DNA from: Streptomyces sp. NBC_00433 | GTDB taxonomy: Bacteria > Actinomycetota > Actinomycetes > Streptomycetales > Streptomycetaceae | Direction: 5' to 3' | Assembly (NCBI GenBank): GCA_036015235.1 | Contig: CP107926.1 | Span: forward strand, 7,067,501-7,131,500 | DNA length: 64,000 nucleotides | Shown: positions 18,560-28,172 of the stretch, in pieces | Position numbering within the stretch: the stretch's first letter is position 1 | How the letters are laid out: each line of letters starts with the position of its first letter | Made by a program: the position numbers and the translations under genes | The notes under the pieces: generated by a model | The model's input: the letters and a program-made list of their open reading frames with translations, nothing else | Told to the model about the DNA's origin: nothing | Databases searched by the model: none

Positions 18560-19033
18560 ATGGCAGTTCCGCTCAGCGACGTCCACCCTGTGCTGCGCCG
18601 CGCCACCGCTTCACCCGCCGCCCTCGACCTGCTCACCCAGGCGCACCTCGGGCTCACCGAGGCCGCCGCGCTCGACGCGCCCCACGAGCGCTATGCCACC
18701 GCCCACCTCGCCGCCCTGCGCACCGCCGCCGCGGTGCTCGCCGCCCGCGGCAGGCCCGAGGACACCCCGCGGCGGCGCCGCAGGATCCGCAGCGTGTGGG
18801 AGGTGCTGCCGGAGATCGCACCCGAGCTGTCCGAATGGAGCGCGCTGTTCGCCGCCGGCGCCGACCGCAGGGCCAGGGCAGAAGCCGGCATAGCCACCGC
18901 GGCCGGCCCGCGGGAGGCCGACGACCTGGTCCGCTCCGTCACGATGTTCCTGCGCCTGGTGGAGCGCATGCTGCTGCTCCGCCCGGCCCTCGACGGCGCC
19001 CCGCCCCTGATACCGGCCCCCGCACCCGAGTGA
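18560..19033 (+). CDS. SAV_6107 family HEPN-domain protein
   Basis: The 157-residue, mostly helical protein matches the actinobacterial SAV_6107 HEPN family by eye, including ERYATAHLAALRTAAAVLAA and IRSVWEVLPEIAPELSEWS. The RYATAH segment (Arg44 to His49) fits the R-X4-H signature of catalytic HEPN ribonucleases, but I cannot confirm that it occupies the active-site helix. The frame is open from 18404; ATG 18560 with GTGAGG upstream gives the family-like N-terminus MAVPLSDVHPVLRR. Function is unproven. It is divergent from a TetR regulator and was probably next to the methyltransferase gene before the mobile elements arrived. Confidence 0.75.
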   Translation: MAVPLSDVHPVLRRATASPAALDLLTQAHLGLTEAAALDAPHERYATAHLAALRTAAAVLAARGRPEDTPRRRRRIRSVWEVLPEIAPELSEWSALFAAGADRRARAEAGIATAAGPREADDLVRSVTMFLRLVERMLLLRPALDGAPPLIPAPAPE

Positions 19034-19072
19034 CCGGCGTGCGGCCCCGCTGCCCATGACAGCCGGGGCCTC

Positions 19073-19304
19073 GGGCGTGTCTGACGAATCCCGTCTGGCT
19101 GGCGGGGCCTGGCACGCACGCTCTCCCCCTGCCTTCGGCGGGAGGTGCCCCCAGCGTTGTCGGTCGTCGGCGCGGCCCGCTGCGCTCTGTCCCCCTGGGC
19201 CTGGCGGCCCGGGTGGTGCCCCCACCCTCCGCCTTGCGATCGCACGCACCAGACTCCGCCAGCCCCGCCCCAAGGGCGGACGACGCTATTTGTCAGACAC
19301 GCCC
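19073..19304. mobile_element. MITE-like element with 13-bp terminal inverted repeats
   Basis: GGGCGTGTCTGAC (19073-19085) is perfectly inverted at 19292-19304. Inside, CTGGCGGGGCCTGGCACGCA near the left end pairs imperfectly with the matching stretch near the right end, so much of the 232-bp element can fold on itself. It has no open reading frame of its own. Similar small elements are, from memory, common between Streptomyces genes. An IS481 element is inserted at its right end. Confidence 0.7.
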
Positions 19305-19308
19305 TAGA
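19303..19308. repeat. Target-site duplication, left copy
   Basis: CCTAGA here is repeated at 20374-20379, directly after the right end of the insertion sequence. It fits the NCTAGN target that IS481 of Bordetella duplicates. Confidence 0.85.
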
Positions 19309-20257
19309 TGTACTGACCCGTGAGGTTGGGGATGCGGCTGGCGGGTGGTTGGCCTTTGAGTGCGGTGTGTCCGCGGTGGTGATTGTAGGTGTGGAGCCAG
19401 AGGGGGTATGCCTCGCGTCGTTCGGTCTCGGTCCGGTATGGCTTGGCGTAGGCCCACTCGTCCAGCAGGGTCCGGTTGAACCGCTCGACCTTCCCGTTGG
19501 TCTGTGGCCGGTAGGGGCGGGTGCGCTTGTGAGTGATCCCAGCCGCTGCCAGGGTGTCGCGCCACAGGTGGGACTTGTAGCAGGCGCCGTTGTCGGTCAA
19601 GACGCGCTGGACGGTGATCCCGGCTTCGGCGAAGTAGGTGTGGGCGCGCTGCCAGAACCCGGCGGCGGTCTCTTTCCTCTCGTCGGTGAGGATCTCGCTG
19701 TAGGCCAGGCGGGAGTGGTCATCGACGGCGTTGTGCAGGAAGCTCATCCCGGCCTTGGCCCGGTTCTTGCGGCCTGCCTGCCGGCCCAGGGCCCTGTGGC
19801 CGCCGCCGTCCGGGATGTTGCCGAGTTTCTTGATGTCGACGTGCACAAGGTCGCCGGGGGCGGCGTGCTCATAGCGCCGGATCACCTGGCTGGTGGCGCG
19901 GTCCAGGTGGGCCAGGCGGGCGAGGCCGAAGCGGGTCAGGACGCGGTGCACGGTGGCCGGGTTCAGCCCCAGCAGATAGGCGATACGGGCCGGTCCCCAC
20001 CGGCGCAGGACACGGACCTTGATGATCCGCCGCTCGGTCCGGGTCGGCGTCCGGGTCGGGCTGTGGTGCGGGCGCGATGGGCGGTCGGACATCCCGGCCT
20101 CGCCGAGCTCACGGTAGCGGGACGCCCACCGGTGAGCTGTTGTGGGCGAGACCTGGAAGCGCTCAGCCGCGCGGCGCAGGGGCCAGCCGTCGTCCACGAC
20201 GCAGCGGGCCAGACGCAGGCGACCAGTCTCGGTCAGGGGTGCATTACGGTGGGGCAT
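19304..20257 (-). CDS. IS481 family DDE transposase
   Basis: The 317-residue transposase is intact. N-terminal helix-turn-helix motifs (ETGRLRLARCVVDDGWPLRR, AAERFQVSPTTAHRWASRYR) precede the rve integrase core. The DDE residues are visible in LVHVDIKKLGNIP, VLTDNGACYKSHLWR and NGKVERFNRTLLDEWAY, and TYNHHRGHTALKGQPPASR closes the domain. ATG 20257 is preferred over an upstream extension to 20299. The TAG stop codon lies in the duplicated target site, not in the element itself. Confidence 0.93.
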   Translation of the reverse strand: MPHRNAPLTETGRLRLARCVVDDGWPLRRAAERFQVSPTTAHRWASRYRELGEAGMSDRPSRPHHSPTRTPTRTERRIIKVRVLRRWGPARIAYLLGLNPATVHRVLTRFGLARLAHLDRATSQVIRRYEHAAPGDLVHVDIKKLGNIPDGGGHRALGRQAGRKNRAKAGMSFLHNAVDDHSRLAYSEILTDERKETAAGFWQRAHTYFAEAGITVQRVLTDNGACYKSHLWRDTLAAAGITHKRTRPYRPQTNGKVERFNRTLLDEWAYAKPYRTETERREAYPLWLHTYNHHRGHTALKGQPPASRIPNLTGQYI

Positions 20258-20373
20258 GAGGGCCTTCTGATCGTTCGGTGGCGATGTCGCAATCCACACC
20301 GAACCCGGAAGGCCCTCACTCGTTCAAGATCCCCCAGTCGTGATCACTGTCACCAACCTCCATGGACAGAACA
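19309..20373 (-). mobile_element. Complete IS481-family insertion sequence
   Basis: The element is 1065 bp. Its ends are imperfect inverted repeats: TGTACTGACCCGTGAGGTTG at 19309 and, read from the other strand at 20373, TGTTCTGTCCATGGAGGTTG. It is flanked by the 6-bp duplication CCTAGA. Intact ends, duplication and transposase indicate a recent, possibly still active copy. Confidence 0.92.
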
Positions 20374-20379
20374 CCTAGA
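20374..20379. repeat. Target-site duplication, right copy
   Basis: CCTAGA, identical to 19303-19308, immediately follows the inverted repeat at the right end of the IS. Confidence 0.85.
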
Positions 20380-20424
20380 GTTGGAGCCGCACCAGTCACC
20401 CGCAGCCGCGAGGAGCCGTCCGCC

Positions 20425-21195
20425 ATGTCCCGTCAAGGAGGGGTGGACCCGATGCGCCCCCGTGCCAGCCTGCGTACCGCCGTGGTCTGGGAAGTGCTGC
20501 GCGACGCCTTGGAGCGGCGGGCGAAGGCGGCGGACACCGCGGTCCTCGACGTGCTCGACACCGGCGGCGGCACCGGCAATTTCGCGGTGCCCGTCGCCCG
20601 CCTCGGCCACCGGGTCACCGTGGTCGACCCCAGCCCGGACGCGCTGTTCGGCCTGGAGCGGCGGGCCGCCGAGGCCGGTGTCACGGAGCGGGTCAGCGGG
20701 GTGCAGGGCGACGCCCAGGGGCTGCTGGACGTGATCACCCCCGGGGCCTACGACATGGTGCTCTGCCACGGGGTCCTGGAATACGTGGACGACCCGGCCG
20801 AGGGCATCCGCCATGTCGCCGGCGCCCTGCGTCCGGGCGGCGCGCTCAGCCTGCTCGCTGCGGGCCGCGGCGGCGCCGTCCTGGCCAGGGCACTCGCCGG
20901 GCACTTCGCCGAGGCACAGCACGCCCTGGGCGACCCGGACGGGCGATGGGGCGACGGCGACTCGCTGCCCCGCCGCTTCACCGCGGAGGAGCTGACCCGG
21001 CTGGTGACCGACGCCGGGCTGCGGGCCGCCGCCGTGCACGGGGTGCGGATCTTCGCCGACCTGGTGCCGGGAGTGCTCGTCGACACCGAGCCGGGCGCGC
21101 TGGACGCGCTGCTCCGGCTGGAGCTTGCGGCCGCTGAGGACCCCGGTTTCCACGCGGTCGCGACCCAGCTGCACATGCTCGCGGAGCGCGACTGA
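20425..21195 (+). CDS. Class I SAM-dependent methyltransferase
   Basis: The 256-residue protein has the SAM-binding motif I in VLDVLDTGGGTGNFAVPVAR, an acidic motif II (VTVVDPSPDAL), a QGDAQG motif and the YDMVLCHGVLEYVDDPAEGI strand, followed by GALRPGGALSLLAAG. This is the UbiE/COQ5-like methyltransferase fold; the acceptor is unknown. The frame is open back to an ATG at 20362, but that codon lies inside the right end of the IS, so ATG 20425 with GAGGAG upstream is chosen. The IS and MITE sit where its promoter would be, so its expression may have changed. Confidence 0.88.
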   Translation: MSRQGGVDPMRPRASLRTAVVWEVLRDALERRAKAADTAVLDVLDTGGGTGNFAVPVARLGHRVTVVDPSPDALFGLERRAAEAGVTERVSGVQGDAQGLLDVITPGAYDMVLCHGVLEYVDDPAEGIRHVAGALRPGGALSLLAAGRGGAVLARALAGHFAEAQHALGDPDGRWGDGDSLPRRFTAEELTRLVTDAGLRAAAVHGVRIFADLVPGVLVDTEPGALDALLRLELAAAEDPGFHAVATQLHMLAERD

Positions 21196-21440
21196 TCGGT
21201 CACGCCCGGTTGACGTGCGGGGGTCGTCGAGCCCCCGCACGGCCCCCGCGTGCGGGGACCGGGCCGCGGCCCCGTCCGTCACGCCATTCCTGACCGTATG
21301 CTGGCATGACGCGACTGCGGACGGGGAATGAAGCACCCGTCGGGGTTGGCGCATCGGGGTGGGTTTCACGGGGGCGATTCCCTGCCTATCCTGAAAGGGT
21401 CGGACCGGTCGCTTCCGCGACCGACGAGTAGGAGGTCTCC

Positions 21441-21857
21441 GTGCCGCTCTCGGAGCACGAGCAGCGCATGCTCGAGCAGATGGAGCGAGCGCTGTACGCC
21501 GAAGATCCCAAGTTCGCGTCGGCGCTCGAGGGAACCGGGCTGCGCACGTTCACCCGGCGCCGGGTCTATCTGGCTGTCGCAGGGTTTCTGGTCGGTGTAG
21601 CGCTGCTCATGGGCGGCATGATCGCCAAGCTGACCTTGGTCGGCGTGGCAGGCTTCCTCGTCATGCTGGTGTGCGCGGTCCTCGCGGTCACCGGGTGGCG
21701 CAAGGCCGCCAAGCCGGGGGACTCCATGCCGCCGGCCGTCGCGGCGTCCGGACGAGGCGGGCGGCTCGGCCGCCGCCACCACCAGCCCCGCAAGGGCAAG
21801 GTCATGGACCGCATCGAAGAGCGGTGGCAGCGGCGCCGCGACCAGCAGGGCCAGTAG
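21441..21857 (+). CDS. DUF3040 family membrane protein
   Basis: The 138-residue protein starts MPLSEHEQRMLEQMERALYA, then EDPKFASALEG, the standard DUF3040 opening in Actinobacteria. Two hydrophobic helices follow (VYLAVAGFLVGVALLMGG and LVGVAGFLVMLVCAVLAV), then a basic tail (RKGKVMDRIEERWQRRRDQ). Function is unknown. The GTG start has a strong GGAGG site. Confidence 0.9.
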   Translation: MPLSEHEQRMLEQMERALYAEDPKFASALEGTGLRTFTRRRVYLAVAGFLVGVALLMGGMIAKLTLVGVAGFLVMLVCAVLAVTGWRKAAKPGDSMPPAVAASGRGGRLGRRHHQPRKGKVMDRIEERWQRRRDQQGQ

Positions 21858-22428
21858 CTTCCAGCTCGGTTGAGCCATTCCGTACGCCCGCGCAATCCGC
21901 TGCGCGGGCGGTTGTGCGGTGTCTCCGCCTAGGTCGTGACCTTCCCCGGACGCGGGGGTCGTGCGGTTCCCCTTGCGCAGAGGGGGCGCCTCTCCGCCGG
22001 GCGCGGTGGCTGCGGGGTTCCTTGCGCAGGGGCTGCCTGACAGGGGCGCGGGGAACTGCGCGACCAGCCATCGACCGCGCGCGGGTCGTCACCGACCCAA
22101 AGGGGCTGTTGCTGTCGAAGACGGACCACCGGCCGGTGGACGGCTGAGCGCGCAGTTCCCCGCGCCCCTGGTGGCGGCGGTCCGTCGCCACGTGACGGTC
22201 GCGCCCACGCGGCGCCGGCCGCAGATTCGGATGCAGCCCCGCGCCCCTGTCAGGCACCCCCTGCGCAAGGGAACCGCACGACCCCGCGGCCGGGGGAGGC
22301 CGCCCCGCAGGGCGGATGCGGCCCCGTGCCCCCTGGGGGGCGCGCCCGTGCGCAAGGGGAACCGCACGACTCGCGCCGCCCGCGGGGGCGCCCCCCAGGT
22401 GGGGGGCGGCCCCGGGATCGGGGGGGGG
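21858..22428. repeat. Intergenic block of nested inverted repeats
   Basis: There is no supported gene here. A 38-39-base arm at 22015-22053 (starting GGTTCCTTGCGCAGGGG) is inverted at 22237-22275 with one mismatch and one indel. Inside it, copies of the dispersed repeat occur at 22041-22062 and, inverted, at 22148-22170. A second motif, GTGCGGTTCCCCTTGCGCA (from 21961), recurs inverted near 22262 and 22350. The DUF3040 gene and the transglutaminase gene converge across this block, so folded transcripts could terminate here. Confidence 0.75.
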
Positions 22429-24840
22429 TCAGGAGGGGCGGGTCAGGCGGCGGCGGAGGGGGGTCGTGAGGCGTTCTGTCGTGTGGGAGAGCCTCGCGGA
22501 CGCCGCTGACGTCATCGCGGACGCGCTCCACAGGACGCGGGCGAAGGAGCGGGGGAAGAAGCGGGCGCGGATGCGGCCGCCGCGGGTGGCCGAGGAGTGG
22601 AGGCCCGCGCGGACCGCGTGGACGTCGGCCGCGAGGCCGGTGGCAGCCTGCGGCCGTGGCGCGTACAGCGTGCGCTCCACCGCCGTGGCCAGCGAGGTCG
22701 CCGCCTCGGCTGCGGGCCCGCTGAGCCTGCCCTCGGTGACCAGGCGGGACATCGCCCGCCGCGGGGTCTCGGACTCGTCCGGCGGGATGCCGTAGTCCCA
22801 CCCGGTGTCGAGCACCTCGTCCCACGCGGACAGCACGAGTCCGCCCGCTTTCTCTCTGCCGCCTGACAGCCGTCCGGCCCGTACCCGGCTTCGCCACAGC
22901 AGTGGCAGCGTGGGCACCATGACCACCAGCAGGGCGATCAGCCCGATCCCGGCGAGCCGCAGCCCGTCGAAGCCGGAGCCGCCCGAGCCGCCGCCGCCCG
23001 CGGCGGCCGCTGAGCCGCACTCGGCAGGGCCGAGGTTGTGCTGCTCGGCGCACTGGGACGAGGCGGTCGGCGTCGGGCGGGCGGTGTTGCCGGCGCCGTG
23101 CTCCGCGGGGTCGGGGGCGTCGCCGCCGCCCGCGGTGCTGGTCGCCAGCGTGTAGGACGGCGCCGTACCTCGGTAGGGCGTCGGCTCGAAGCGGGTCCAG
23201 CCGATGCCCTCGAAGTACAGCTCGGGCCAGGCGTGGGCGTCCTTGAGCCCGACCGACATGGAACCGTCGGTGGTGAGCGAGCCGGGCGTGAAGCCGACTG
23301 CGACCCGGGCCGGGATGTGCAAGGTGCGGGCCATCGCCGCCATGGTGAAGGCGAAGTGCACGCAGAAGCCCCGCTTGGTCTGCAGGAACCGGGCGATCGC
23401 GTCCACGCCCGTACCGGACTTGGCCTCGGTGTCGTAGACGAACTGCCCCGAGGTGAAGTAGCGCTGGAGGTCGAGCGCCCGCTCGTAGTCGTTGGTGGCC
23501 GACTGGGTGACCTGCCGGGCGGTGTCCGCCACGACCGCGGGCAGCGAGTCGGGCACCTTCTCGTACTGCTCGGCGATCTTCCCGGCGGCCGGCTGCGCCG
23601 CCGCGAGCTGCGCGGCGGTCGGCGCCAGCTGCATGCTGGTGACCTGGTATTGCAGGCCCGAGGTGGTCTGCCCGTGGTCGCCGATGACCATCCGGCCCTC
23701 GGGCTCGTAGCGCCAGTCCCCGTCGGCCTGCACCCGGAGCGCCGGGTACGGCATCGGCAGCCAGCCCTGCGCGTAGTCCCGGTCCACCGCCACCGAGGTG
23801 TCGACCTCGGTGTACTTCACGTCTCCCGCCTGACCTTGCGGCGTCGGCAGGACGTCGGGGATGTCCAGCTTGTCGTCCTTGGAGGCCGACCACTGGGTGC
23901 CGTCGAACTGGTCGAGCGACAGGATCCGCAGATACATCCCGCTGGCGTCGGGGGAGTTGGTCTTGTAGGTCATCACCTCGCGGTTGTCCGGCTGGTTCAG
24001 GTAGTCCTGCAGCGCGACCTCGGGGCGTACCGACGTGGCATTGCCCACGCCGGCGCCCAGGCCGTCACCGCCGCCGCTGCCCGTGGAGCCCAGCAGGCCG
24101 CCGCTGAGCGAGGGCAGGACGACGGGCAGCACCAGGGCGATGCCCAGCGCCATCGCCCCGATCCGGCGCCCGGTGCGCACCGGGGCCAGCGGCGCGCCGC
24201 CGCCCGCGGCGCCGGCCGGTCCCGCCCAGCCGCCCTGCCGCGGGGCGCCGCCGAAGACCCGGCCCCAGCGGGAGAGCCGGTCGCGGCCCTCGGCGAGCAG
24301 CAGCAGCAGATAGCCGGCCGCGGCGATCAGGAAGTACAACCACTGGCTGCCGCCGTCCTCCAGGCCGGCGGCGACCGCGTAGAGCGCGAGCAGCGGCAGC
24401 CCGGCGGGCGCCGCGCTGTTGTACGTCACCGCTATGGCGTCGACCGCGAGCGCGATCAGCAGCACCCCGCCGACCAGCAGGAACCTGATGCCGGGGGTGA
24501 CCGGCGCCGGGATCGCGAAGTTGGTGACGTCGGTCATCCCGTCCTGGACCAGCTGCCCGAGCTGGCGGAATGCCTGCGGGCCGGGCAGCACACCGCCGAC
24601 CGCCTGGTGCGGGACGAACATCGCGGTCAGCACCAGCAGCGAGACCAGCAGCTGGGCGACGACCGTCAGCGGCCTGGCCAGCGGCACCCGGCGGGCGCCC
24701 GCGCCCACCCCGGCCTGCAGGACCACGCACAGCACCGCCTTGACGTACCAGCCGCGCGGGCTGGCCAGCGGCAGCAGGGCCGCCGCGGCCATCAGGGAGG
24801 CCAGTGCGGCGAACACCGTCAGCCGTGCACGTCCGCTCAT
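22429..24840 (-). CDS. Transglutaminase-like membrane protein (TgpA type)
   Basis: The 803-residue protein starts with a run of about six transmembrane helices (DUF3488 type), then a large extracellular part with a transglutaminase core: GFCVHFAFTMAAMARTLHIP with Cys493, DAHAWPELYFEGIGW with His536, and FEPTP. A further helix (LAGIGLIALLVVMVPTLPLL) precedes a C-terminal cytoplasmic DUF4129-like part. The same frame stays open to 26373 but this is an artefact; ATG 24840 overlaps the DUF58 stop by four bases. With moxR and DUF58 it forms an operon seen across Actinobacteria; the substrate is unknown. Confidence 0.92.
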   Translation of the reverse strand: MSGRARLTVFAALASLMAAAALLPLASPRGWYVKAVLCVVLQAGVGAGARRVPLARPLTVVAQLLVSLLVLTAMFVPHQAVGGVLPGPQAFRQLGQLVQDGMTDVTNFAIPAPVTPGIRFLLVGGVLLIALAVDAIAVTYNSAAPAGLPLLALYAVAAGLEDGGSQWLYFLIAAAGYLLLLLAEGRDRLSRWGRVFGGAPRQGGWAGPAGAAGGGAPLAPVRTGRRIGAMALGIALVLPVVLPSLSGGLLGSTGSGGGDGLGAGVGNATSVRPEVALQDYLNQPDNREVMTYKTNSPDASGMYLRILSLDQFDGTQWSASKDDKLDIPDVLPTPQGQAGDVKYTEVDTSVAVDRDYAQGWLPMPYPALRVQADGDWRYEPEGRMVIGDHGQTTSGLQYQVTSMQLAPTAAQLAAAQPAAGKIAEQYEKVPDSLPAVVADTARQVTQSATNDYERALDLQRYFTSGQFVYDTEAKSGTGVDAIARFLQTKRGFCVHFAFTMAAMARTLHIPARVAVGFTPGSLTTDGSMSVGLKDAHAWPELYFEGIGWTRFEPTPYRGTAPSYTLATSTAGGGDAPDPAEHGAGNTARPTPTASSQCAEQHNLGPAECGSAAAAGGGGSGGSGFDGLRLAGIGLIALLVVMVPTLPLLWRSRVRAGRLSGGREKAGGLVLSAWDEVLDTGWDYGIPPDESETPRRAMSRLVTEGRLSGPAAEAATSLATAVERTLYAPRPQAATGLAADVHAVRAGLHSSATRGGRIRARFFPRSFARVLWSASAMTSAASARLSHTTERLTTPLRRRLTRPS

Positions 24841-26308
24841 GTCGTCGCCCCCGCTTCGTGCCGTCCCTGCGGGGTGTCCGGGGACTCCTCCCGCGTGCGG
24901 TAGCGGTCGGCCCGCTGCCACAGTTCCGGCAGCGTGTCGCCGGCGGCGACCTCGACCACCGTCCAGCCCGCCTCGCGCAGCATCCGCACCGCGCGCCGGG
25001 TGCCGTCCTGCTCCTCGACGGCTACGGCGTCCGCGTCGCCGGCCGGCACCAGCCGGCCGCCGGCGTCCCGCGCCATCCAGTCGTCGCTGTCCAGGACGAA
25101 CGCGACCGCGCCGCCCGTCCGCTGCCTGATCCGCGCGACGCTCGTGGCCTGCTCCTCGTCCAGGTCGCCGAGGAAGGCCACTATCAGGCCCTCGGTCGCC
25201 GAGCGCAGCGCTTCGTACGCGGGCGACAGCGTCTCGCCTTCGGAGTGGGCCACCACCGCGAGGGTGTCGAGCAGGACGCCCGCCATGTCGGAGGAGTCGC
25301 CGCCGAATCCGGCGGTGCCCTCGGGGCCCGGCACGCTGGTGCCGGTGTCGGTCAGCAGCCGGACCGCGTAGCCGCGCTCCAGCATGTGGGTGGACACCGA
25401 GGCGGCCCCGGACACCGCCCATTCGAAGGCCGAGTCGGGCCCGGAGCCGAAGTAGGCCCAGGCGCGGGTGTCGAGCAGCACCGTGCAGCGCGCCCGGTGC
25501 GGCTGCTCCTCGCGGCGCACCATCAGCTCGCCGTATTTGGCCGTCGAGCGCCAGTGCACCCGGCGCAGGTCGTCGCCGTGCCGGTAGCCGCGCGGGATGA
25601 CGTCGTCCTCGCCGGCGAAGGCCAGCGCCCGGGTGCGGCTCTCGCCGTAGCCGTTGGCCTCGCCGGCCAGCCGCACCGCCGGCAGCGCCTCGACCCGCGG
25701 GACGACGGTGAGGGTGTCGTAGGAGCTGAAGGAGCGGGTCAGCTCGCACATGCCGAAGGGGTCGGTGAGCCGCAGTTGCAGCGGCCCCAGCGGGTAGCGG
25801 CCGCGCAGGTCGGAGCGCACCCGGTAGGAGACCTCGCGGTGCCCGCCGGGCTCGACCCGGTCGAGCACGAAGCGCGGGCGCGGCCCGAGGACGTACGGCA
25901 CCCGGTCCTGGAGCATCAGCAGGCCGGTGGGGATCCGCGAGACGTTGTCGACCCGCAGGTGCACCCGGGCCTCCGACATCGCGGGCACCCGCGACGGCGA
26001 CAGCCGGCGGCTGCCCGCGACCCGGTAGCGGGTGCGGTAGAGCACCGCGACGCACACCAGCGGCAGGATCGCCAGCAGCAGTCCGACCCGCAGCAGGTCG
26101 GGCTGCCCGAGGACGTACGCGCATATCGCCGCGGCGATACCGGCCGCCACGAAGGACCGGCCGCGGGTGGTGAGCCCGCCGAGCGCGGTACGGAAGCCGC
26201 CGGTGCCCGGCCGCGGGTCGCCGCCGGGCAGGTCGGAACCGCCGGGACGGCCGACCCGCGGCGGTTGCGGGGGCGGCGGTGGCGGCCCCCCGGGGGCGGG
26301 GGTGGCCA

Positions 26309-26309
<1 letters not shown>
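24837..26309 (-). CDS. DUF58 domain protein
   Basis: The protein of about 490 residues has a Pro-rich N-terminus, two hydrophobic helices (VAAGIAAAICAYVLG and VGLLLAILPLVCVAVLY) and the DUF58 core RDYR-like segment seen here as DDVIPRGYRHGDDLRRVHW followed by RSTAKYGELMVRREEQ. A von Willebrand A-like C-terminal part follows (TVLLDTRAW, LIVAFLGDLDEEQATSV). It lies between moxR and the transglutaminase gene with overlapping ends. MoxR/DUF58 pairs are thought to act in assembly or maturation of other proteins. The start may be ATG 26309 or the GTG one codon upstream. Confidence 0.9.
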
Positions 26310-27316
<1,007 letters not shown>

Positions 27317-27464
27317 CCGGTACTCCTAGGCCATGTTCCGCGGGACTCGGTCATCCCTGGACCGGCCCTCCCCGAATGTGCGTGTGCCCGCGCCCGCCGA
27401 TGGCGATGCGGTACCGCACTGTGCATTCTTCCCTTACGCGGCACTCCACGTCACTCGACTGCCG

Positions 27465-28013
27465 TTACTTGTTCGTGATTTCGCGCAGCAGACCGGTGTG
27501 GACGTCGAAGACGAAGCCCCTGACGTCGTCGGTGTGGGCGAGGAAGGGGGACGTCCTGACCCTGGCCATGGACTGCCTGACGTCCTGGTCGATGTCGGTG
27601 AAGGACTCCACCGACCAGGTCGGCCGCTGGCCGACCTCCGCCTCCAGTTCGGTGCGGAAGTCCTCGGTGATGCTCTGCATGCCGCAGTTGGTGTGGTGGA
27701 TCAGCACGACCGAGCGGGTGCCCAGCGCGCGCTGGCTGATGGTGAGCGAGCGGATCGTGTCGTCGGTGACCACACCGCCGGCATTGCGGATGGTGTGGCA
27801 GTCGCCGAGCGCGAGGCCGAGCGCCTTGTGCAGGTCGATGCGGGCGTCCATGCACGCCACGACGGCGACCTTGAGCACCGGCCTGGCATCCATGCCCGGG
27901 TCGGCGAAGGCGGCGGCATAGCTCTGGTTGGCATCGACCAGTCGGTCGGTGACCGACGCGGTGGCGGCCGGGGCCGAGGTCTCGGACGGGCCGTCTGCGG
28001 CAGATATCGACAT
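27465..28013 (-). CDS. Beta-class carbonic anhydrase
   Basis: This zinc enzyme interconverts CO2 and bicarbonate. The 182-residue protein has the zinc ligands Cys54 (VVACMDARID), His107 and Cys110 (LIHHTNCGM) and the Asp56/Arg58 dyad, the beta-class site. DCHTIRNAGGVVTDDTIRSL is the conserved middle block. It is divergent from mraZ. TAACGT (28021-28026, minus strand) stands seven bases before the ATG, suggesting a leaderless transcript. Confidence 0.93.
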   Translation of the reverse strand: MSISAADGPSETSAPAATASVTDRLVDANQSYAAAFADPGMDARPVLKVAVVACMDARIDLHKALGLALGDCHTIRNAGGVVTDDTIRSLTISQRALGTRSVVLIHHTNCGMQSITEDFRTELEAEVGQRPTWSVESFTDIDQDVRQSMARVRTSPFLAHTDDVRGFVFDVHTGLLREITNK

Positions 28014-28020
28014 GGCTCCG

Positions 28021-28026
28021 ACGTTA
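28021..28026 (-). promoter_or_regulatory. Candidate -10 box for the carbonic anhydrase gene
   Basis: TAACGT on the minus strand, seven bases before the ATG at 28013. Confidence 0.4.
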
Positions 28027-28172
28027 AGGCCCGGACCGCCCGGTCACCTGTTGTGAGTTCCGACGAAAAGTTAAATATGGGTCAATCCAGTGGATGTGAT
28101 GTAACCCACACGGGTCGCGGGGTTCCCTGGCCGGGTCGCCCGGCAGGGTGACGCGCCCGCGCCGGGCCAACG

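Noticed and set aside
20362..20424. Upstream ATG for the methyltransferase
   Set aside because: That ATG is part of the inverted repeat at the right end of the insertion sequence; the native start has its own ribosome binding site at 20425.
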